A DNA stretch of 64,000 bases, from NCBI RefSeq assembly GCF_022201045.2, contig NC_068557.1, forward strand, positions 5,456,001 to 5,520,000, in the 5' to 3' direction. A program made the translations under genes and the position numbers. Numbering within the stretch: the first letter of the stretch is position 1; each line of letters opens with the position of its first letter. The DNA comes from Citrus sinensis (Eukaryota > Streptophyta > Magnoliopsida > Sapindales > Rutaceae). Shown piece by piece: positions 1-13,242 of the stretch. The notes beneath the pieces are model-generated. The model was not told the DNA's origin and searched no databases. It worked only from the letters and a program-made list of their open reading frames with translations.

Positions 1-245
1 CCTAACTTGCTTTCTCCTTCACTTTATTGTCTTGCGCAAGCATTGTGGCAACCAGAACTGTGTGGAGAAGTAATAATAGACTTATTGGGTTGTCTCTAAG
101 TGTTGGATAATGCTGAAAAACATGTTGCCAACTCTTGGGAGTCATTGTGGTTCATAAAGATCTTTTCATTTTATTTTATTGTTTTTCTATGGGAATGTGA
201 TTTTGCCTTTTTCACTGGGTGCTCTTAACTCTGTACAACTTGCAG

Positions 246-1434
246 GTAACTCCTGCTTCTACAAAGGAAAAGGAGCTGCAGTCTCAGATGATTACTTTGC
301 AACAGAGGTATGAGATAAAAATAGGAATAAGGAAAAAATTATTATTGCTCAATTTTCAGTCTGTATTCACCTTTGACTAAGATTTAATTATGATGGTAGA
401 ATTGCGAGCATTGCTGAAGAATTGCAGAGACAAAAAATAAAAAATGCTCAGGTGAGTGTTAGTTTTAACTGGTTATACATAGTTTGCTTTATTGTTCACT
501 TCTGGTTTCTTGTTATTGTACCTTGATGGACAAGTCTAGGACTTTTGTATTTCTTTCTTGTGTTGTGCACCTTGGAAGTGGCACTGAATAGCATGCAAAC
601 TCTCTTATCTTGTACAGTTTACTTTATCACTTCAAATTGATGTTGGTCATCAGAATTTTGCAAATGATTTGGCACAATGAGTTGATATTGAAGTTTGATC
701 AAACATGAATGTTTGGATTTTGGGTAAGGGAAGAAAATAAACTACAAAAAGAAGAGATTTTGCATGAGTTGATTTTCTCCAATGCTATATAAGCATTAAC
801 TAGCAATACATATGTAGTGGGGTAGATATACTCATATTGAAGTTTGATCAAAACATGAGAGTTCAGGTTTTGGGGTGGAGGAGAGAAGAAAACATAAAGA
901 GGAAGGATTTGGCTTCCAACTCTCATAAATTTTGCTGTGTTTTGAAACTGTTGCTCATCTTAGATGGAAGAAAGACGAAAATAGGTGAACTGGAAACTTG
1001 TCAGATAATTCTAACAATCCCATTGTATAACCCTATGCGTCTTGTGACAAGTTTCAACATAGTAGTAAATGTTAAATATGGACAAGTTCCAACATTGTAT
1101 TAAATGTTAAATATGGATAAGTAGAAATTAATTAATTCCATTGTTTTTTTCTGTCTGAATGTATTGTTTATTCTTTGCAAACTTACTTTGTACTTCCTTG
1201 GTTTTTACTATCTTTTTATTTGATGATCCCACGGCCTGCATGATTTGTGCAGTTGATTGTATTCAAGTTAGTCACTTAAAGTAGGACCATGGCCTAGATG
1301 CCAATGTGTTTTTCTTTAAACTTTTGTTAGTAATTAGACAAGTATGTTATCTTTTGCTTTGTTTGCAGTTAGAAAAACAATTGCATGCAGTGGTCGGTGA
1401 AGACGGAAAGATGAGAAAAGTAAACGAAGCTTGA
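246..1434 (+). CDS. 3' end of a gene with a coiled-coil C-terminus (possibly Ste20/BLUS1-like kinase), partial
   Basis: Three exons join in one frame: 246-307, 400-451 and 1369-1434 (TGA 1432-1434). Each has AG before and GT after where expected, and the codons split across junctions fit. The encoded tail is charged and Gln/Leu-rich, with stretches such as LQSQMITLQQR, SIAEELQRQKIKNAQ and LEKQLHAVV, a clear coiled-coil pattern. No catalytic domain lies inside the window; the rest of the gene is off the left edge, and bases 1-245 look like intron. From memory, some plant Ste20-family kinases related to BLUS1 end in a similar heptad tail, and such a kinase sits next to the proteasome chaperone gene in Arabidopsis. 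That identity is inference. The 3' end carries a 63-bp tandem duplication that includes the stop codon. The gene converges on the minus-strand gene ending at 2161. Confidence 0.6.
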
Positions 1435-1526
1435 TGGTGATGTTGATATATTGGGTGCTTGACAGATGGAAAGATGAGAAAAGAAAATGAAGCTTGATGG
1501 GGATGTTGATATATTGGGCGCTCGAC
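1403..1526. repeat. 63-bp-period tandem duplication across the stop codon
   Basis: Bases 1403-1463 and 1466-1526 are two near-identical 61-bp copies offset by 63 bp with only a few mismatches. Copy one holds the last codons and TGA of the coiled-coil gene; copy two lies in the 3'UTR and repeats the same codons and TGA. Confidence 0.85.
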
Positions 1527-2160
1527 TGTTTCTACAGGGCAAGAGATCATAGAAAACCTGATAGGTAATTCTTGGGTATAGAGGGGTGCTTTACTTTGTA
1601 TTTTTAGTGTACAATATATGTTTGAACGTGTGCTAAGGCAGACCCAAATTTTGAGATGCATTCGTTGAGTCTCATTATGTGTAACATTGTTGTAATTTTA
1701 TTGACATTATATTATAGTTATATTACTCTCTCTCTCAAATTCAGATGTCGAGATTAGGGGGAGCCATCTTTTATTAATTATGCTAAGTCGATTTCATTAG
1801 GAGTCAGCATGAATGTTCTAGCTCCAGTAGTTATTTTAAATTCAAAACAAAAAATTAAATAAAATATTGGCAATTCCGCGCTTATTACCGGAGGAGCTTG
1901 AAAAGAAAAACATTTAGGGGGGAAAAAAATACACTCAAAATTTGGATGTACAAATCGTCAAGTAACGTTGTCATTCTTAATACCCCGATTTGGCCCATCA
2001 GTCACTGTCGGCTGACAATATTTGCAGCAGTACCTCAAGTTCATATTTCATCATGTCTCTCGGACAAACATAATTTAAATAGCAGTTTCAGTAGCTGATT
2101 AGAGGGAAGTTGTCCAAGGATCGAGTAAGCATCTGCAACTGAAAATACAGCAACATTTTG
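1527..2160. other. Intergenic spacer between convergent genes
   Basis: This stretch holds the presumed 3'UTR of the plus-strand coiled-coil gene and the 3'UTR of the minus-strand proteasome chaperone gene. I see no coding sequence or structured repeat in it. Confidence 0.5.
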
Positions 2161-5041
2161 CTACCAAAGGCGATTCTCAGTGACAGCAGAAACAATGCCT
2201 TTCAGTGTCTCCTGCATAATCCCATGGAGTTATGAATTTTACAATTCTATTGTCAAAAAGACAAATTATGAATTTTACCATTACATTATCGAAAAAATGA
2301 GTGTGTGTATATATATATATATAAAATGTGTGTGTGTATACACACACACACTGTGTATGTGTGTATGTGGGCGCATGTGTGTATTCAGACAATACCGCAG
2401 AATGGTCTTTAAGACCAAGGGACAGAACCAAAGGCTGGGAAGTGCCAGAGCTACTGCAAACAAGTAAACTGTTTGTAATTAGGTAACTATTACTAAGAAA
2501 TAAGCTATCTGAAAGCATTATTGACATCAACTTCTAATGTTTATGGATTGACTATCTATCCTTGTATTTCTATTGCAAGACATGCATGAAAACTAATGTG
2601 ACCTTTTAAGAACATCAACAAGCAGACTGCTTTACTCTTGACAAAAAGGAAAACCTTAATAAGAGAATGACACAATGATACTTAAGGTAAATTTTGATAA
2701 AGACACAGAAAATGTCATATAGAAGCTTCAACATACCTTATGTGTTCAATCAGCTGACGAGCACATGCCACTAGCATTGGCTACACATATGCAAGTTAGT
2801 CAAAACCAAGAGAATTATAAACGAGATTAGTCAATATATTACAATGTGGGCGTCATTACCTCGTCTCGTTTTCCAAATATTACGGACACACTGAAAGTTG
2901 GATGGACTGATATATCTGCATCTTTCCTGGCAATGAAGAAACATATCTGTACCTCAAAACTCCAAAATCATTTAAAGAAGTTATTACAATAACAAAAATC
3001 AAGCTATATAAAATAACTATTTTGCCTTTTAGTTTCTAATGCTCCCCTCCTCTTTCTGCAATTGTTAACAGAACTCTCTCCATCTTTTGCAAGTGAAGTG
3101 ACCATCTCAATATTTAACTCCCGCTACGCTTTTCTTTCTTTCTCTTATTTTCTTTAACCAATATTTAATTTAGAGTTATTTCCAGTGATACAGGGTCAGA
3201 CAGATGGATAAGAGAGAGCGTATTCTTCAAAGACATTATTGTGCAATCTAGATAGTGCAACCGGTAAACACAGAAAAGCATAAAAGTAAACATGCATTCA
3301 TTCTAAGGTCAACAGAAGACAAGAAGAAAAGATAATATTAATTAAAATAAGAATATCATTAACTAAGAAATTTGTAACCCCAAATAAAAGAAATTTTCTT
3401 TTAATTTAAAGTATTTTCAGAATTTTATTTTATTTTATTTTTTGCACGAACTACCAATCATATTGAAGAGAAATAAATCAGAAAATAAAAAGCCGAGTCC
3501 GTCCACGTGATAATCTCAATTTCATGTTTCAACAATGAAATAAACCAATTATGCTTGCTCACCTGTTACAGAGACAGAGCTCAACTAAACACTTGAATCT
3601 TTACAGCTGATACAAGATACCACAAGGTATACTCCACTGAAAACAGTGGTCAACAACCTTGGGCCACAAATTATATTTTGTAAGGTTTATGATGTTATGT
3701 ATAATGCGCAATCTTAACAACTCAAACAAGAAATCTCTATTTTTTCCACTAATAGCTCATATAGTGTCCCCTTGACAAGATTGGTTGAGACCATAAAGAA
3801 CAACAGTGAATAATACAAAAAGTTGGACACGACAATTTTTGAGGAAAGAAATTACAAACCTGGCATGCAGTATCGTCCCCATTGTTCCTATTTGAGTTGC
3901 AATGACCTGAGAAGTATTTCACACATTAGATATATTGTCACAAAGACATGCAGACATCATACACCAAAACAAAGTGGAGGCCTCGTACTTACAAGAAAAT
4001 GATCATCATAACTGCAAATGATTATATCTGTTTTGTTCCGCTGCCAGGCAAAATTTAAGATATCAGAAGAGAAAATTAATGACACAGCATCTTAGAACAG
4101 ACCCGACATGATCATTAGTTGTTCCAATACAGACTAAGGAAGAAATGTCAAATTCAAATACGTCAAGTGTATACTTCAAACTTCAATGGATGTGTTTCAA
4201 AGTTTTTCAACCTATCGTTAACCAAGAAACACCTGAAAGAGCAAACTGGAAGACATTGAGCCATTTAAGACACTCTCAGACAATGCGCAGCAGAAACAAT
4301 GAGCTTGCCATGCATAAGTTATCTTTTCAAGTACAATCAAATGCATAAACATAATTCAAAGATAACTATGAAGCAGAACACACATCTGTTGAAGCCCTGT
4401 AGATTTTTCCCCATATACAGAAAAAATATAGTCACAGACTTAACACTTGTAATCACGTAGAACTTTGAAGCTAGATCATCAAAATACTCAAAAATTCAAG
4501 TAACAAAAGTTGCCCATTATGCATAAGACTATTAACAGCCACACATTTCAAAAACTCGGAAACAACCCTCCAATTTTTCACAATTGAACTCAAACATCTC
4601 ACTCACCTCATACTTAATATTATGTGATCATTTTATCTGAACCACTACGGACACGAAGCAGTCACCCCAGCTAAGATCACACAAGCCTATCTTATAAGCC
4701 AAATGACACTGACCCAGAAATTCATGTCACTAAAACTTATTGAGAATATGAAATCAAACAAAATAACATTTACATTATGCAATATTTTAGCAACCCAATT
4801 GTACCAAAGTGACTACTGCTTCAATATACCCTTAACTCAGATACTACTGCTTCTCGATATACATATATAAAAACGAACAGATTATGCTTATGGTCGAAAA
4901 ATCGAAATTAGGGGCAGAATTTCTGTATGTTAATTCTTGCTCGCGGAGAAACAAAGTAAAGAATCAAAATGAGGCTTATACCTTTAAATCAACAGAGAGC
5001 TTCTTCTGAACCACAGGAAAATTTTGCTCTAGAACGCTCAT
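2161..5041 (-). CDS. Proteasome assembly chaperone 3 (PSMG3/PAC3) homologue
   Basis: Helps assemble the 20S proteasome alpha-ring in the cytosol; the animal relative works as a PAC3-PAC4 heterodimer. Seven exons on the minus strand: 4982-5041 (ATG 5039-5041), 3993-4040, 3860-3906, 2860-2926, 2737-2780, 2396-2453 and 2161-2211 (TAG). All junctions have GT/AG and phases agree, giving 124 residues, close to the usual length of about 120. Recognisable parts are SYDDHFLVIATQIGTMGTIL, FSVSVIFGKRDEPMLVACAR, LSLGLKDHS and the C-terminal ETLKGIVSAVTENRLW. The frame stays open upstream of the chosen ATG, but no other ATG is seen nearby. A TGGGCC site II-like motif (minus orientation) lies at 5248-5253, about 200 bp upstream. 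The last intron contains a TG/TA/CA microsatellite and stays open in frame, so its retention would replace the tail. Confidence 0.9.
2301..2380. repeat. TG/TA/CA microsatellite in the last PAC3 intron
   Basis: Alternating GT, AT and CA dinucleotide runs fill much of the 184-bp intron 2212-2395. Such tracts mutate by slippage, so this is a likely length polymorphism and could influence splicing. Confidence 0.85.
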
Positions 5042-6109
5042 AGCTTTCTCCTTGATAGAGAGAATCAGAAACGCAGATGTCTCTTTTCTGTTTGTAGTAG
5101 TACGGTTTACGCTCTGCGCAAGAAGATTATTGTGGTTATAAGTTGTAAAGTATGTTCTTAATGGCTATTTGTCAAACAATAGGGATCTCAATGTTATTAT
5201 GGTGAAGATTGTGTTGGACTCGCCTGCCGTGGAGGTTAACGAGGCCCGGCCCAATTATACAATTTTCCATTTTTTCTTTTTCTTCCGGAAACACCATTGT
5301 AGTGTTATTCTTTTAGTAAAATTTCATCCCATTCATAAAATGGTTAATAAATTTTCAAGATTTTTAAATGAATTAATTACATTATCTTACAAACCACTTT
5401 ATGAATGTCAAATAATTTATTATGAAATTTTAGAAAATCTTGCAGTACTCCATTTTTATTTTCTCATTTTATCTTTTTTAATTGTTATTTTGTAAGGACA
5501 GTTACCTGATCTCCATCTTTTGAATGAATATACAAAAGTTTTATTTGAGAAAATGTTTTATGGTTAAGTGTACCATCCTAACATGCTGCTGAGATGATGT
5601 GCTGTCTTATAAAATAAAGACATGTTTATTTTTACAATTATGTTAGGTTCCACAATAAGTCTCACCTTCTTTTAATGTTTCATAATTTGTTGTTAGAAAA
5701 TCAAAAAGTTAATTGGTCCCCTCTTATTGATTAGGCGCATCACTGAGGGACGTCTAATCCGCAAAAATATTTCTCAATTTGTTTCGAATACTGAGCCCTA
5801 CTTTTGGTGTGGGTCAAAGCTGGCTCTGATGGCTGTTAAAAACAACTCAAGTCCTATGGAATGTACCTCTTGTTTTCACTTTATGCTTTTAGCCACTCAT
5901 ATTTGAGAATTTTACTGTTTATTTTCATAAAAGATGAAGATTCCAAGCTGCCCAACATGGTGCAACTATTAGTACCGTTTCAGCCTCACTCCTTTTCTTA
6001 GCTAACAATTTCGATCCACTCAACAAATCCTGTGAAGCGAGGGTATACGCATCCTCGCTGAAAGATGAGAGAAGGCAATAACTTGTAAGATTAGAAGAGG
6101 GAATTTCAG
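5042..6109. other. Upstream region of the PAC3 gene and spacer
   Basis: Contains the minus-strand promoter area of the proteasome chaperone gene, including TGGGCC (minus) at 5248-5253. The rest is AT-rich with no coding sequence I can support. An open frame at 5169-5495 is low complexity and matches nothing I know. Confidence 0.4.
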
Positions 6110-6119
6110 GATCATCTTT

Positions 6120-6615
6120 GCATCTTCTGATCTCAAATGCTGCCTTCTCAATCGCAAGTTATCCAATGAGATATGGAGGCTCTAGAGTTTTAAAGGCAAA
6201 TTACTTCGGAGATACTGATTTTTTTGAATGCTTCCATTCGGTGGGTTCAAATCCATCTATTATCTCGAGAAATATATTTGTAGGACAAACAAGTGATTCT
6301 TAAAGGATTCAAATGGAAGATTGGTAATGTTGGCTGAGTATCAATTTACAGAGGCAACTGAATTGCAAGACCATCAACTTTTAAGCCTTTTTCTAGCCCA
6401 GCAATGCCTTTGGATGCAATTGTAGTTTTGATTCATAATAAGAAGAAAAAAAAAAAAAAAGGGAAGAATGGTTTGGTTGAGCAGAAATTTCTTTTGAAAA
6501 AAATGTAGATGTAGTCCCAAGCATCCCATTGACTACACAACCAAGAGCAGATCAAGGCTATTTGGTACTATGATCGAAAGGGCCAATATTCAGTGAAAAG
6601 TGACTATCAAGTGCC
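6120..6615 (+). pseudogene. Degenerate LINE (non-LTR retrotransposon) fragment
   Basis: The frame shows the plant LINE linker that follows the reverse transcriptase: SRVLKANYFGDTDFFE, then VGSNPSIISRNIF, then after a stop WRIGN and ARPSTFKPFSSPAMP, and further on WYYDRKGQYSVKSDYQV, which resembles the zinc-binding region of plant L1-like elements. It is broken by stops and frameshifts and lacks reverse transcriptase and RNase H, so it is a dead 5'- and 3'-truncated remnant. Recognition is by motif order only. Confidence 0.65.
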
Positions 6616-7927
6616 CTAATAGATGAAGTTTCCTAACTCCCCAAGTTGTTATGACAGTAAACACAACAATTGGAGTATTTTGTAGTGATATTATTTTTAT
6701 TATTCCTTTCAATGACATAAGACCACTCACTTCGTATGTAAAAATATACTAATTAAGTTTCTAGAAAAGATTGGAGGGGTCGCAATCATCCCACTTAAAA
6801 TCCAAATTCCTTAGGCGTTATATACAGCCTTCGTGCCAGAACCTTTCTAGTGCAGTTAAGCTTACTAATAAGTTTTTTATACACTTATCACAAATTTATA
6901 ATAATAGTAATAAAATAAATTGAAATAGCAGTGATATAATAAATAAATCAACAATATGTCAATAAAAATTTTTAAAAAATTAATTTTCACTAACTCGAGG
7001 CCTATAAAATTACATTGTCCTTAAAATAGATTTGCTACCTTCGCAATAGTGCTTGAATTATATTGGCACCTGTCTCACAAAATACAATTAATTTAATAGT
7101 ATTGGCTGCACAAACTCACTATTCCCACGAATTTCAAATAAATGTTTGAATTCTATCAGGCTGAGACCTAAGGGCAGAGAGAATTTGCTCAGGAGAGAAG
7201 AGAAGAAAATCACTTGGATTTTGGTGTGTTTTACAATTGAACATGGAGGCCAATATATATAGGTTTCGCGGGGAGGGGGGTAATCAGTAAACTAAAAATC
7301 CTATGTGGAATTTTTCCTTATTTTTCCACATCAATATATATATAGTGATTATTATTATTATTATTATTATTTTATTGTCAATAATATATTAATATATTAA
7401 CTAATTGTAAATTTTTTTAATTAATTAATTATCATAATATACTAATTAATTATAATAATTATTAATATAATTATTATAAAATATATTAGCAAATAATATT
7501 AATATTAATTATTCAATTATAATAATATATTAACTATTGTGATTATTTATTCAAAAACTATTCTTATTAATAATTATTGTTAATAATATATTAATATATT
7601 AATTAATTAATTATAATAATATATTAATTAATTATAAATGAGGATAAAGTGAGCATTTTTTAATTTTGAGGGAGGGCAAAATAGTCAATCTTGAGAATGA
7701 AAGACTCTTTCCAACCCCTCCCTTAGGAAATAGTCTCGTATTTCTCATTCCCAAATTGTGGTGAGCTCCACAATTTTGATTCTAATTTCTGACTCTATTT
7801 TGTGAAGTAAACATTGTCAATGATTCTGATTTTGGATTCCGATTCTCTAATCCGAAAAGTAAACACACTATTATTAGATTAATGAAAGTTTTACTTTCAT
7901 TGACTAGAAATTCTTAAGTGCAAATGT

Positions 7928-8087
7928 TCTCATTTTTTTGTTCATGTAAACACACTATTAAGTCATATAGTTTTATAGTAAATTGAATAATGATATTATT
8001 AAACCACATAGTTTAATAATGAATCGAGCATTAACTTAATTAAACTGAATGGCATAATAGTGTGTTTACATGAAAAAAATGAGGACA
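7928..8087. mobile_element. Small foldback MITE-like element
   Basis: Bases 7928-7960 and 8055-8087 are inverted copies of about 32 bp sharing TCATGTAAACACACTATT and its complement, with about 95 bp between. Size and structure suit a MITE. I could not fix a target-site duplication, so the superfamily is open. Confidence 0.5.
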
Positions 8088-8103
8088 CCCATAGAAGAGA
8101 AGG

Positions 8104-8134
<31 letters not shown>

Positions 8135-8489
8135 AGAGAGATATCCAACATATGCAATGTAGTTATTATAATTAGTATATTTTATAGTTTCAAATATGGG
8201 TTAGATTATTCTAACTTAAATTTTTTATTAAGTTTTTAATTTCAAAAAAAAAAATTAATAGTGGATAAATAATCATTATTAAATTCTATTTTAATTTTTA
8301 ACATCTGTGATTGAATTGTTTAAAAGTAATCACTCAAAATTTATATTAAAATTCTAAGTTAAAAATTCAAGTTGTTTTTCTTAGCCTTCGAATATGATGC
8401 CAAATTTTCTCTTTTTTAGAATTATAAATGAGCACCGCTCCGTTGCCATTGGCCATTTTGGCTAAAGTTGGTCGGATCAGGAGTTTGGT

Positions 8490-10095
8490 AGGATGAATGG
8501 CTGGCTCCGGTACACGTACGTAATTCGTAATCATCTGCCGCGTGACACGTGGAACCAAATGTCAATGAAAATGACACCAAAAAGGCCAAAACTTCTAGGG
8601 TTCGAGATAATTATTAAACCAAAAAAAAAGGAATATACGACGTCACGGGGATTTTTTTTTCCTTTTTTTCTTTAAAATTTAAATAAATTTAAATTTAATC
8701 GCTGTGGCGTTTTTTTTTTCTTAAAATATAAATGAATCTGAATTAATTTGAATTTTAAATAAAATTAAATGTATGAATCTGAATGACATATTTTTTTTAT
8801 CTGAATAGTTAAAAATAAATATTAAGTTGTTTGTTTTTTTAACTTAAAAAAATTAAAAATTAATATTTTTACATTTATGTCCTTACAAATTATAATGTTA
8901 AATAAATAATAAACATTTCAAATAATATAAATAAGATAATAAATTATCATAATATAAATCATATTCAATTGAGTACAACTCTTTAATATTTTATATCATA
9001 TATGTTAATAAATTTTATTATAGTTTGTGATTTTTATATGAAAAATATTCATAAAAAATTATGAAGATAAATAATGCTAATTTGAACAAAAAAATAAAAA
9101 TAAAAATAGTCTACCGCTATATATTATCACAAATTATATACAAATGAGTAATAATGCTAATTATTAAATTTTATTTAACTAAGGATGAAAATTAATTAAT
9201 TAGATACGAATATTTTGAAAAATATTTTTTAATGATAGCATTCAAACCTTTTAGATTAAGTAAAAAGCTTAAAAAAAATTAGCTTAATAATTTAATGACT
9301 TAATTGTAAAAAATCTTCATTAGGTTAAAAAAATAAACTTAATAACTTAATTGATTAAAATTAAGTCAATTAAGTTATTGAGTAAAAATAAAACAAACAG
9401 CCCCGTAGTCTAAGCAAACCTGAATGCAGATGACTAAACAATACATATAAATTTTTTTTTTAACATTTGAGATCTTTAACTCATTCAATTCTTTCGTCTT
9501 TCTTCTTCTTCTTCTTCTTGATGTCACGTTAACTTTTTTTTTTCTTTTTTTTGGCAAAAAAATCAATACTGATCGCAAGTTGTTTTAGTATTGAACATCT
9601 TTATTAAATTAAACGAAAGCAGATTATCTTAAAATTGTGTTAAAAATTTTATTTACAACATGATTTGACCATTATTTTAAGTATTTCTTTGGGTGTGTTC
9701 AGTTGGTGTTTTGAATAAATAAAGATAATTAATTTAAATAATTTTTTAAGAGTGTATAAAGTAAAATTTAATAAATGAATATACCGAGTAATAAGGTGTT
9801 CAAAATATACTTTTAATATATAACCCCAACCGTTAGGTAATCAAACAGTACAAATAAAATGAATACAATATTTGAATTAAAAATTTTATTGAATCTTTGA
9901 CTGTCCAAATTGATGAATTAAAAATTGTATCCATCATTTCACTTACCAAACTTTAACTTACAATAATCAAAACTCGTTTTGTAAACTTTAAGTTAATTAA
10001 TTGTAAATTAACTTACAATTAATTTAAATGGACATCGTTTTCAGTAGCTATCCCTTCGTTCGATGCATTTGTTCTGTATTCTCACAATATTACCT
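8490..10095. repeat. Local duplicated block, copy 1
   Basis: Homologous to 10437-11300 (through 9490-10095) and, in order, to 14095-15345. Shared landmarks include a CTT-rich tract followed by a TCACGTT motif, a stretch reading TTATTAAATTAAACRAAAGC, the AATATTTGAATTAAAAATTTT segment (split over copies with small changes), and GTTTTCAGTARCTATC. Identity looks moderate, with many indels. Confidence 0.6.
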
Positions 10096-10436
10096 CAATT
10101 TTTATGCAAAACATTATTAAATATAAAATTATCCATCATATGAATTACTAATATATATATATATATATATATTGACCAATATAATATAATTACTCTGAAT
10201 ACCTATAATATAAAATTATTTTAAATGTAATTCTCTTACTTTAAACTTTTATTTTCACATCTGAAATAAAGTTAAAAGATTTTAACTATAATCATTTGAT
10301 GCTTTTGATTTTTCAAAAACTAAACTAATAAAAGTACCGTAAACATGGTCTGTTTTGCTTCACGATTAAAAATAATTAAAGAGTATATTTTTGGCCTTTT
10401 GAATTAAAAATAAAAGATATTAAACCCATTTATGTT

Positions 10437-11300
10437 TTTCGTCTTTCTTCTTCTTCTTGGAGTCACGTTCACTTTTTTTCTTTTTCTTTTGTGGAAAAAA
10501 AATATTGATTGCAAGTTCTTTCAATATTGAACATATTTATTAAATTAAACAAAAGCAAATTATCTTAAAATTATGTTAAAAAATTTGTCTACAACTTGAT
10601 TTGACCATTACTAAGTATCTTTAAGAATTTTTTTGGATGTGTTAGAGTAAATTTATTGGTGTTTTAAGTAAATAAAGAAAATTAATTCAAATGATTTGAA
10701 TAAGTTTTTTTTTTAATTTTTTAAGAGTCTATAAAGTAAAGCTTCATTGTTTAAATTTAGTAGATGGGTATACATAATAATAGAGTATTCAAAATAATTT
10801 TTATAGTGTAATAACCTAACCGTTAAATAATAATAAAAAAATATAAATAAAACGAACACAATATTTGAATTAAAAATTTTGTTGATTCTTTGACTTTTCA
10901 AAATTGATGAAATAAAAACTATATCGAATTATCTGACTTGCCAAATTGATTAATTAGAAATTGTACCCAGCATTTGACTTACCAAATTTTAACTTGCAAT
11001 AATTAAAACTCATTTTGTAAATTTAAATGAACTGCGCATGTTATTATTCAGTGGATGTTGGACATTGTTTTCAGTAACTATCACTTTGATAAGATTTGTT
11101 CTATATTCTCACAAAATTCTCTCAATTTCCATGCAAATTTTCTTGGTGCACAGTCTTTCAACACTTCAAATTTCCACAGTTGACAGTGAGTCTTTTACTA
11201 CTGGAACATCTTTCTCAGTCAGTCTCAATCAAGATAATTTTTTAATCTACCAATTTTTAAAAGAGAGACTACAAATTCAGAGATGAATATAATTATTTAA
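10437..11300. repeat. Local duplicated block, copy 2
   Basis: Aligns with 9490-10095 along roughly 600 bp and continues with CTCAATCAAGATAATTTTTT at about 11225, which recurs in copy 3 near 15475. No coding potential is evident in any copy. Confidence 0.6.
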
Positions 11301-13242
11301 TGGATCCCTTTATCTTACATACATGTAAGATAGAGATTGTCTTATTTAATTTACTAATTTCAATAAGAAATTGAAAATTCGTAGGGAGACGTAATTTTTT
11401 TTTTTGAACTACCAAATCAGTGAGAAACTGAAATTACGGAGAGGAATTCTTTCAATTTTTTTTTTTTTACTAATCACTGTATTTAGTTCCTTTTTTTTTT
11501 TTTTAAAAAAAAGGAACTGTTGGATTTGAAATCTGCAACAAATAGCTTGATCATCCAAAATAAAATTAGGAAGCAAAACAAGCACATAGGAAATAATAAA
11601 AAAAAAGCTGTAAAAAGTGATTTTGAATTTTTTTTTTTAAAAGATGATCATGGTGATTCATCAACAATTACTTGCTTTTGGAGAACAAAATAAATAATCC
11701 CTTGTTTAGGATAAGAAAGCAGAGCAATAATTGCAAGGAAAATAAAAGGATTAGGTCATCTTCTATGAATATGATAGGAAGTAACAATATTTTATGAAGT
11801 ATTTTTCAGTAAAAGTTTCTTCCATTCATATAAAAGTCAAGGAACTCTATTTTTTCCATTCGGAAGTAAATATGTGAACTATGAAATAAGTGCTTTTCAT
11901 GAGTTTTTTCAACTTTTTTTTTAAGAAGTTGAAAAACTGCTTAGAGAAAAAAAAAAAAAAAAACAAACCATGGATATGGCGCCTCAAGTTTTGAACAATA
12001 AGAAAGAAAAACTGAAATTGATTTTGAGGTTTTATGAGGAATATATTGGTCAAGGTAAAATTTGTCATTAAAACAAATGTTATAAGACATATGCATGTTA
12101 TATTTAATAAATATTTGGATGAGGTAAATAAAGAAAAATAGGTTTTAAGAGATTTATAAAAAGGGTGCCAATAATCCAACTCTTTTTTCTTGGTCCATTT
12201 TGTTGCGCCAGAACATGTACAAGATTATTGCTAACTTCTAATACACGGAAGAAACTCAAGATTCATGATAAAAGCCATAAAGTTCCACGTACTTTTGGGT
12301 TTTATTGACACTCTGTCCAACTCTTTACCATGTGTTTCATGCTAATTGATGGCTTTTCTTGATTCTGTTTTTGCTTATACGTACCTTTTTTTTTTTTGGT
12401 AATGTCAAGTATGGCCCTTTAATTGGTTATGCTTCATAATCTTCATGGCCCTTTAATTATGCTTGATGTTCTTTTGCTCAAATAAAGTTCTCCCGCTTTG
12501 TCGGTTTAGAAAAAAAAATCATAAATGTGGAAGATTAGGTTGGATTTAATGATGGGATAAAGATTTTTTTCATGATTTGATCTCATCTGAGCAAAATTAC
12601 TTGTGCATGATTGGTAGTTAATAAATACAGAAAATAAAGAAGTTAAATCCTACTCATACACCATTAGTTGAGGACACATGACATAAGATCTTTAAAAACT
12701 CATGAGAGTTTAGATTAGGGGAGGATTTGTACCCTTAATGCTGATGGTATATATATGACTTTTGTGCTTATGTTTGGAAAGTGGTGATTAATATAGCGAT
12801 TGAGAAAAAAAAATGCATAGGTATGTGGACAATATATGTATAGAGTCTCACTAATAAAGAACTCTCCGTTTTATGTGGAATAAATCATTTGGAACTATTA
12901 CTAGACCTCTTTGTGAGAGCCGCGGTTTGAATCCTTACGAAATTAAATTCTCCCCCAATTAAATATGATTAAGTGGAGTTAATTTATAATTTTTCTTCCT
13001 TATAAAATACAAGTGGAGCAAACAGTCCTCGAGTATCTGTAAAAGTTATTTGTTTGGACAAGTGTTTGGATTATTGTAAAGTTGTAATCTCGATTATCTA
13101 TCAGATTGTAAATATTACTAATTACTTATTGAAATAACAGTTGTAAATATATGATATTAGGTCATTAGGGGCATAAAAACTGATACGCAAACTGGATAAA
13201 ATGTGTGCCCAACTAAAAATCATGTGCCTACGCTTTGTAAGC

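Larger units (their letters stand above)
6616..13242. other. AT-rich gene desert with repeats
   Basis: No supported gene. It holds very AT-rich low-complexity DNA (about 7330-7640, mostly TAA/TTA motifs), a TA-TG-GA microsatellite (8105-8140), an (AT)n run near 10151-10172, a small foldback element (7928-8087), and degenerate copies of a local duplicated block (8490-10095 and 10437-11300). The longer open frames here are AT-rich and unlike any family I recognise. Confidence 0.5.

Noticed and set aside
2177-2530. 117-codon minus frame as a separate gene
   Set aside because: It is PAC3 exon 2396-2453 read on through the intron; the spliced model gives the conserved C-terminus.
5169-5495. 108-codon plus frame
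   Set aside because: Low-complexity Phe/Ile/Leu-rich translation of AT-rich DNA, with no homology I know.
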